The notes under the pieces were generated by a model. It was not told the origin of the DNA. It did not search any database and was given only the letters and a program-made list of their open reading frames with translations. 64,000 nucleotides of DNA from Arenimonas daejeonensis. GTDB taxonomy: Bacteria > Pseudomonadota > Gammaproteobacteria > Xanthomonadales > Xanthomonadaceae. This document shows positions 59,588 to 64,000 of the stretch, one piece after another; the first letter of the stretch is position 1, and each line of letters starts with the position of its first letter. Position numbers and translations under genes: made by a program. The DNA lies in assembly GCF_007993735.1 (NCBI RefSeq), contig NZ_CP042453.1, positions 1,178,001-1,242,000 of the forward strand. The letters are read 5' to 3'.

Positions 59588-60508
59588 GGTTCGAACTCCT
59601 CGGGTTGTTCGCGGCCCAGCAGTACGCCGGCGGGATTGCTGTCCACGCGTTCGACCAGGTCGTTGAGGTCGCGGATCAGGCTGCGCAGCTGGCGCATGGT
59701 CGGCGCCACCTGGGCCAGGCCGTCCTGGCTGAAGTCGGCAAGCGCCGCGCGGTTGTCGGTGAGGATGCCGTCGGCCGACTTGCTGGCCGATTCGAGCTGG
59801 GTGAGCGTGCGTTCGAGCTTGGCGACCAGCCCGGGCAATTCCTGCACCAGTCCCTGGTCGAGGTTGTTGATGGTGCGGTCGGCGCTGGCCAGGGTCTTGT
59901 TCAGTTGCTCGCTGGCGGCGCGGGCATTGCGCAGCAGGCCGGCGATCTCCTCGCGCTCGGACGAGATCGCGCCGGTGATCTGGTCGAGCTGGTCCAGGGT
60001 GCGGGTGACCCGGGCCACGTTCTCGTCGCTGAGCAGCTTGTTGACGCGGTCCACGATCTCGCTGGCGGTGGCGGCGATGTTCTGCAGGGCCGAGGGTTCG
60101 CTGGGGATCAGCGCCACGCGCTGGCCTTCGCGCGGCTCCAGCGCCGGGCTGCCGGGGCTGCCGCCGGTGAGCTGGATGATGGTCACGCCGGTCAGGCCGG
60201 TGACGGTGAGCTTGGCGCGGGTGTCGGTCTTGACCGGCGTGTCCGCCGACAGGCGCACGCGGGCCACGACCTTGCGCGGGTCGTCCTTCATCAGCGACAG
60301 CCGGCGCACGGCGCCGACGCTGATGCCGCTGTAGAGCACCTGGCTGCCGACGCTGAGCCCGGTGACGGCTTCCCATGGAACACCACGTCGTATTATGGAA
60401 GCTCTTCTCGGTGGTGTATTTGGCCGCCCACAGTGCGAACAGCACCGCGAGCACGAAGACGCCTAGGGTGAAGGCGCCGATCAACACATGGTTGGCGCGG
60501 GTTTCCAT
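59584..60508 (-). CDS. mlaD: MCE-domain lipid transport protein MlaD-like (two frameshifts)
   Basis: 308 aa after repair. METRANHVLIGAFTLGVFVL is the N-terminal membrane anchor. After a short region broken by two missing bases (near 60391-60394 and at 60372-60374) the MCE domain follows: GSQVLYSGISVGAVRRLSLM and LTVTGLTGVTIIQLTGGSPG. The C-terminal half is a long helical or coiled-coil region (IVDRVNKLLSDENVARVTRT, DQGLVQELPGLVAKLERTLT). It would form the periplasmic part of a retrograde or anterograde phospholipid shuttle with MlaE and MlaF. ATG 60508 is two bases before the mlaF stop codon. Confidence 0.85.
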
Positions 60509-60510
60509 GC

Positions 60511-61310
60511 TCAAGCCTCCTGGGCCTTGGCGGCCTGCGCGGCGCGTCCGCGCGGGCCGTGGAAATATTCCTGCACCCAGGGATGGTCGAACTTCTCGAC
60601 CTCCGGCAGGGGGCGGCGACCAGCACGCGGCGGTCGGCCAGCACCGCGACACGGTCGCAGATGCTGTACAGGGTGTCGAGGTCGTGGGTGATGAGGAAGA
60701 CGGTGAGGCCGAGCGCGCGCTGCAGCGTGCGGATCAGGTCGTCGAAGGCGGCGGCGCCGATCGGGTCCAGGCCGGCGGTGGGTTCGTCCAGGAACAGCAG
60801 GTCGGGGTCCAGCGCCAGCGCACGGGCGATGCCGGCGCGCTTGCGCATGCCGCCCGAGAGCTGCGAAGGCAGTTTGGCGCCGGCGTCGGCGCCCAGGCCG
60901 GACATGCGGACCTTCAGCATGGCCAGGTCGTGCACCATGTCCAGCGGCAGGTCCGGGTAGTGTTCCTTCAGCGGTACCGACACGTTCTCGGCCACCGTCA
61001 GCGACGAGAACAGCGCGCCGCCCTGGAACAGCACGCCGGTGTTGCGTTCGATCAGCTTCGATTCGCGCGCCTTCTCCGACAGCGCGTCCACGCCCAGCAC
61101 CTCGATGCTTCCGCCCTGCGGTTCGCGCAGGCCCAGGATGGCGCGCATCAGCACCGACTTGCCCGTGCCCGAGCCGCCGACCACGCCGATGATCTCGCCG
61201 CGGCGCACCTCCAGGTCCAGGTCCTCGTGCACCACCTGGTCGCCGAAGGCGTTGCGCAGTCCGCGCACGCGGATGGCCGGGGTGTCGTCGGCGGCCGGAA
61301 CGGCGCTCAC
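60511..61310 (-). CDS. mlaF: Lipid transport ABC ATPase MlaF-like (one-base frameshift)
   Basis: 266 aa after repair. Walker A GVVGGSGTGKSVLMRAI, signature LPSQLSGGMRKRAGIARALA and Walker B LLFLDEPTAGLDPIG identify the ATPase of an Mla-type complex. The last 35 codons are out of frame because of one missing C opposite the G run at 60612-60616; the repaired C-terminus is EVEKFDHPWVQEYFHGPRG to the TGA at 60511-60513. GTG 61310 overlaps the mlaE stop (GTGA). Confidence 0.88.
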
Positions 61311-62416
61311 CAGTCCATCTCCAGGAAGAACAGTGCGGCGAAGGCGTCGATCAGGATCACCAGCGAGATCGTCTGCACCACGGCCGAAGTCGTGCGTTCA
61401 CCCACCGACTGCGCCGTGCCCTGGGTCTGGAAACCTTCGAGGCAGCCGATCAGGGCGATCACCACGGCGAAGATCGGCGCCTTCGAGATGCCGACCCAGA
61501 AGTGCTGGACCGACATCGTGTCGTGCAGGCGGGTGATGAACATTTCCGCGGTCATGTCCAGGCTGCCGATGCTCACCGCCATGCCACCGACGATGCCCGA
61601 GACCATGGCCAGGAAGGTCAGCAGCGGCAGCATGATCAGCAGGGCGAACAGGCGCGGCAGCACCAGCAGTTCGATCGGGTCCAGGCCCAGGGTGCGGATG
61701 GCGTCGATCTCCTCGCCGGTCTGCATGGCGCCGATCTGGGCGGTGAAGGCGCTGGCCGTACGGCCGGCGAGCAGGATGGCGGTCAGCAGCACGGCGAATT
61801 CGCGCAGGAAGGCGATGCCCACCAGTTCGACAACGAAGATCTCGGCGCCGAAGTCGCGCAGCACGGTGGCGCCGAGGAAGGCGATCACGGCGCCGACCAT
61901 GAAGCTGAGCAGCATCACCAGCGGCACCGCGTCCAGGCCGACCTGTTCCATGTGGTGCACGGTCGGCGTGACGCGGATGCGCGAAGGCTTGAGCATCACC
62001 GCCAGCGTGGTCTTGAGCGTCAGGCCCAGGAAACCGACCAGGGCCAGCACCTCGCGGGTCACGTCCTCGGCCGCGAAGCCCATGCGCGCCAGCATGTCGC
62101 GGAAACCGTAATCCTTGCGGCGGATGCGCGGCCGGTTCTCGCAGATCGCCTGCACGGTCTTCGTCAGCGGTTCGTACTGCGGCTGCACCTCGACGGTGGC
62201 CAGGCCCAGGCCGACCTTCACCGCGTAACGCGACAGCATCAGGGCACCGGCGGAGTCGAGCCGGGTGATGTCGCGGCCGTCGATGTCGGCGGCCGATTCC
62301 GGCGCCCGCTCGACCAGGGCCAGCATCGTGTCGGCGTGGGCCAGGGTCCAGTCGCCGCGCGCCACCAGGATGCCCGGGTGGTTTTCGCTGTTTTCGATGC
62401 TGGGCCGCTCGCTCAT
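61307..62416 (-). CDS. mlaE: MlaE-family permease with N-terminal STAS-like domain
   Basis: 369 aa. Residues 1-95 form a STAS-like domain (GDWTLAHADTMLALV, ITRLDSAGALMLSRYAVKVG); the rest is the MlaE permease with about five membrane segments and the family loops HHMEQVGLDAVPLVMLLSF, AEIFVVELVGIAFLREFAVL and AMQTGEEIDAIRTLGLDPIE. The STAS part replaces a separate MlaB protein. It is first in the operon with mlaF and mlaD. ATG 62416 follows the DMT transporter by 15 b on the same strand. Confidence 0.9.
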   Translation of the reverse strand: MSERPSIENSENHPGILVARGDWTLAHADTMLALVERAPESAADIDGRDITRLDSAGALMLSRYAVKVGLGLATVEVQPQYEPLTKTVQAICENRPRIRRKDYGFRDMLARMGFAAEDVTREVLALVGFLGLTLKTTLAVMLKPSRIRVTPTVHHMEQVGLDAVPLVMLLSFMVGAVIAFLGATVLRDFGAEIFVVELVGIAFLREFAVLLTAILLAGRTASAFTAQIGAMQTGEEIDAIRTLGLDPIELLVLPRLFALLIMLPLLTFLAMVSGIVGGMAVSIGSLDMTAEMFITRLHDTMSVQHFWVGISKAPIFAVVIALIGCLEGFQTQGTAQSVGERTTSAVVQTISLVILIDAFAALFFLEMDW

Positions 62417-62431
62417 CGTGCCGTTGCAGTC

Positions 62432-63316
62432 CTAGGGGATCATCATCGCCACCACGCCGGTGAGCGTCAGCGCCACGCCGGCCAGGCCGCGCCGGGTCAG
62501 CGGCTCCTTCAGCCAGAACGCGGCCAGCAGGAGGATGAACACCGAGGCGGTTTCGTTGAGGATAGCCGCGACCGAGGCCTGGGTGTACTTGTAACCCGCC
62601 AGCCACAGGATCATCGCCAGGAACTGGCCCACGAACGCCGCCAGAACAAGCCGGCGCCAGGGCATGGCCTCGGTGGGCGGGTGCAGCAGGGCCATCTGCC
62701 GGGCCAGGGCCGCGACCAGCACCATGCCGCCCAGCGCGCCGACCATGCGCACGCCGGTGACCCAGAGCAGCGGTTGTGCTTCCAGTACGCGTTTCACCAT
62801 CACGATGGCGATGGCCATCAGGCCGATCGACAGCAGGGCCAGGGCCAGTCCCTTGAACACATGCGGCGGCCGCCCGCCGGGTACGGATTTCGGCCAGGCC
62901 GCCACGAACACTCCCAGGCTGACCAGCACGAAGCCGCACAACTGCATCGTGCTCAGCCGCTCGTCCAGGAACAGGTAACCCAGCACGATCACGAACGGGC
63001 TGTAGAAATTTCCCAGCACGCCCATGCGCCCGGCGCCCAGTTCATTGAGCGCGCGGAAATACAGGGTGTCGGCGATGCCGATGCCGATCGCGCCGCTGGC
63101 CAGCGCCAGCACGATCTGCGTGATGGTGAAGGAGGGCAGTGCCAAGCCGTGCAGCAGCGGGATGGCCGGCAGCAGCATCAGCAGCACCAGGCCGTTCTTC
63201 AGGAAATTGAGCTGCAGCGGCGGCAGTTTCGCGCCCAGCTGGCGATACAGGATGACGCCGACCGCCCAGGCCAGGGCGCTCAGCAGGGAAAACAGTTCGC
63301 CGAGGCCCAGGTTCAC
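62432..63316 (-). CDS. EamA/DMT-family transporter
   Basis: 294 aa with ten predicted hydrophobic segments in two halves, each an EamA unit: SALAWAVGVILYRQLGAKLP to LGYLFLDERLSTMQLCGFVL, and LSIGLMAIAIVMVKRVLEAQ to FWLKEPLTRRGLAGVALTLT. The substrate is unknown; the family exports metabolites such as amino acids. It has a GTG start at 63316 with a short divergent gap (105 b) to the ThrE-like gene. Possibly co-transcribed with the mla operon. Confidence 0.85.
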   Translation of the reverse strand: MNLGLGELFSLLSALAWAVGVILYRQLGAKLPPLQLNFLKNGLVLLMLLPAIPLLHGLALPSFTITQIVLALASGAIGIGIADTLYFRALNELGAGRMGVLGNFYSPFVIVLGYLFLDERLSTMQLCGFVLVSLGVFVAAWPKSVPGGRPPHVFKGLALALLSIGLMAIAIVMVKRVLEAQPLLWVTGVRMVGALGGMVLVAALARQMALLHPPTEAMPWRRLVLAAFVGQFLAMILWLAGYKYTQASVAAILNETASVFILLLAAFWLKEPLTRRGLAGVALTLTGVVAMMIP

Positions 63317-63421
63317 GTAAAGAAGGTCCGAGGGGCAGAAGGGTCCGTCATCATACCGGCCCGCCAGTCCCCGCTTTTGCCAGGCACCGGCTCCCCCGCA
63401 CCCGGTTTATGCTTGCCTCCA

Positions 63422-64000
63422 ATGAACGCCCCCGAATCCGCCCCGCTGTCCGGTTACGAAGCCCAGGCCAACTTCGTCTGTGAACTGGCTTCGCGCCTGC
63501 ACGCCTACGGCACCACCGCACAGCGGCTTGAAGGCGCGGTCGAGGGCGTCGCGCACCGGCTCGGGCTGGACTGCGAGGTCTGGTCCAATCCCACCGGCAT
63601 CATCCTGAGCTTCGCCGACCCGGTGCGCGGGCAGCACAACGGCATCACCCGCGTGCTGCGGCTGGCGCCGGGCGAACAGAACCTGGGCCGGCTCGCGGCC
63701 ACCGACCACATCGCCGAGGAAGTGCTGGCCGGGCGCCAGGATCCCGCCGAGGGCCTGGTCGCGCTGAAGTCCCTGGACTTGCCCCCGAGCCGCCGCGAGA
63801 AGGCGAATACCGCGCTCAGCTTCGGTCTGTCGGGTGCCGCCGTGGCGGCCCTGCTCGGTGCCGGCTGGCCCGACATCGCGACGGCCGGCACGATCGGCAT
63901 CGTCATCGGCGTGATGTCGGTGCTGGCGGCGGACCGGCCGCGCCTGGGCGAAGCCCTGGAGGCGCTCGTCGCGCTCGTCGCGACCCTGGCCGCCGCCGCC
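63422..64000 (+). CDS. ThrE-family threonine/serine exporter, N-terminal part (3' end outside window)
   Basis: ATG 63422 opens a frame of 193 codons with no stop before the window end. The N-terminal cytoplasmic domain (FVCELASRLHAYGTTAQRLE, VEGVAHRLGLDCEVWSNPTG) is characteristic of ThrE/YjjP proteins, and the hydrophobic part (FGLSGAAVAALLGAGWPDIA, IGIVIGVMSVLA) begins the membrane domain. ThrE exports threonine and serine. The rest of the gene lies downstream. Confidence 0.8.
   Translation, partial: MNAPESAPLSGYEAQANFVCELASRLHAYGTTAQRLEGAVEGVAHRLGLDCEVWSNPTGIILSFADPVRGQHNGITRVLRLAPGEQNLGRLAATDHIAEEVLAGRQDPAEGLVALKSLDLPPSRREKANTALSFGLSGAAVAALLGAGWPDIATAGTIGIVIGVMSVLAADRPRLGEALEALVALVATLAAAA

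Overview
The window is about 64 kb of very GC-rich, gene-dense DNA. Gene content (cbs-metB pair, cysD/cysNC, cysG-cysK, cysB, cysHIJ, etfAB with ETF-QO, wecB, Mla-type lipid transport, DUF465 protein, OmpA-like proteins with a coiled coil) and codon use point to a gammaproteobacterium of the Xanthomonadaceae/Lysobacteraceae (Lysobacter or Luteimonas type). That placement is an inference from recognised families, not a database result.

Layout. 1-1081: tail of an OmpA-like protein and a DUF465 gene. 1233-3789: transsulfuration genes (cystathionine beta-synthase, cystathionine gamma-synthase/lyase). 3786-24848: a long, tightly coupled plus-strand surface-polysaccharide operon: Wzm/Wzt ABC exporter, glycosyltransferases (one about 2111 aa with several catalytic domains), UDP-ManNAc dehydrogenase, a heparinase fused to a sulfotransferase-like domain, an SGNH/AlgI O-acetylation pair, a reverse-strand sulfotransferase, and a glycosyltransferase carrying three beta-sandwich repeats. 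24845-31454: a looser and less GC-rich part with an acyltransferase, a duplicated small secreted protein, a membrane-anchored hypothetical protein, and a reverse-strand sulfotransferase plus heparinase pair. 31635-32998: CoA-transferase. 33022-36112: mutarotase, DUF898/YjgN, M48 peptidase. 36119-38956 (minus): wecB, etfA, etfB. 39089-54125: sulfur region (SLC13-type transporter, cysD, cysNC, acyltransferase/SGNH, cysK, cysG, cysB, cold-shock/Excalibur protein, cysH, cysI, cysJ). 54294-58980: ATP-grasp protein, ETF-QO, a triad-less amidase homologue, AlkB. 58946-62416 (minus): Mla-like lipid transport operon. 62432-64000: DMT transporter and the start of a ThrE-family exporter.

How the genes fit together. 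WecB and WecC would supply UDP-ManNAcA. CysD/CysNC would make PAPS, the donor for the sulfotransferases; CysHIJ, CysG, CysK and CBS/MetB carry reduced sulfur onward. I infer a sulfated, O-acetylated, uronate-containing surface polysaccharide made by glycosyltransferases, exported by Wzm/Wzt and trimmed or modified by heparinase-fold enzymes.

Data quality. Twenty otherwise normal genes contain 28 apparent single-base frameshifts, mostly one missing or extra base in a short G/C run, and each repair restores family-typical length and sequence. These look like sequencing or assembly indels, so I annotate such genes as whole loci and give the shift position.
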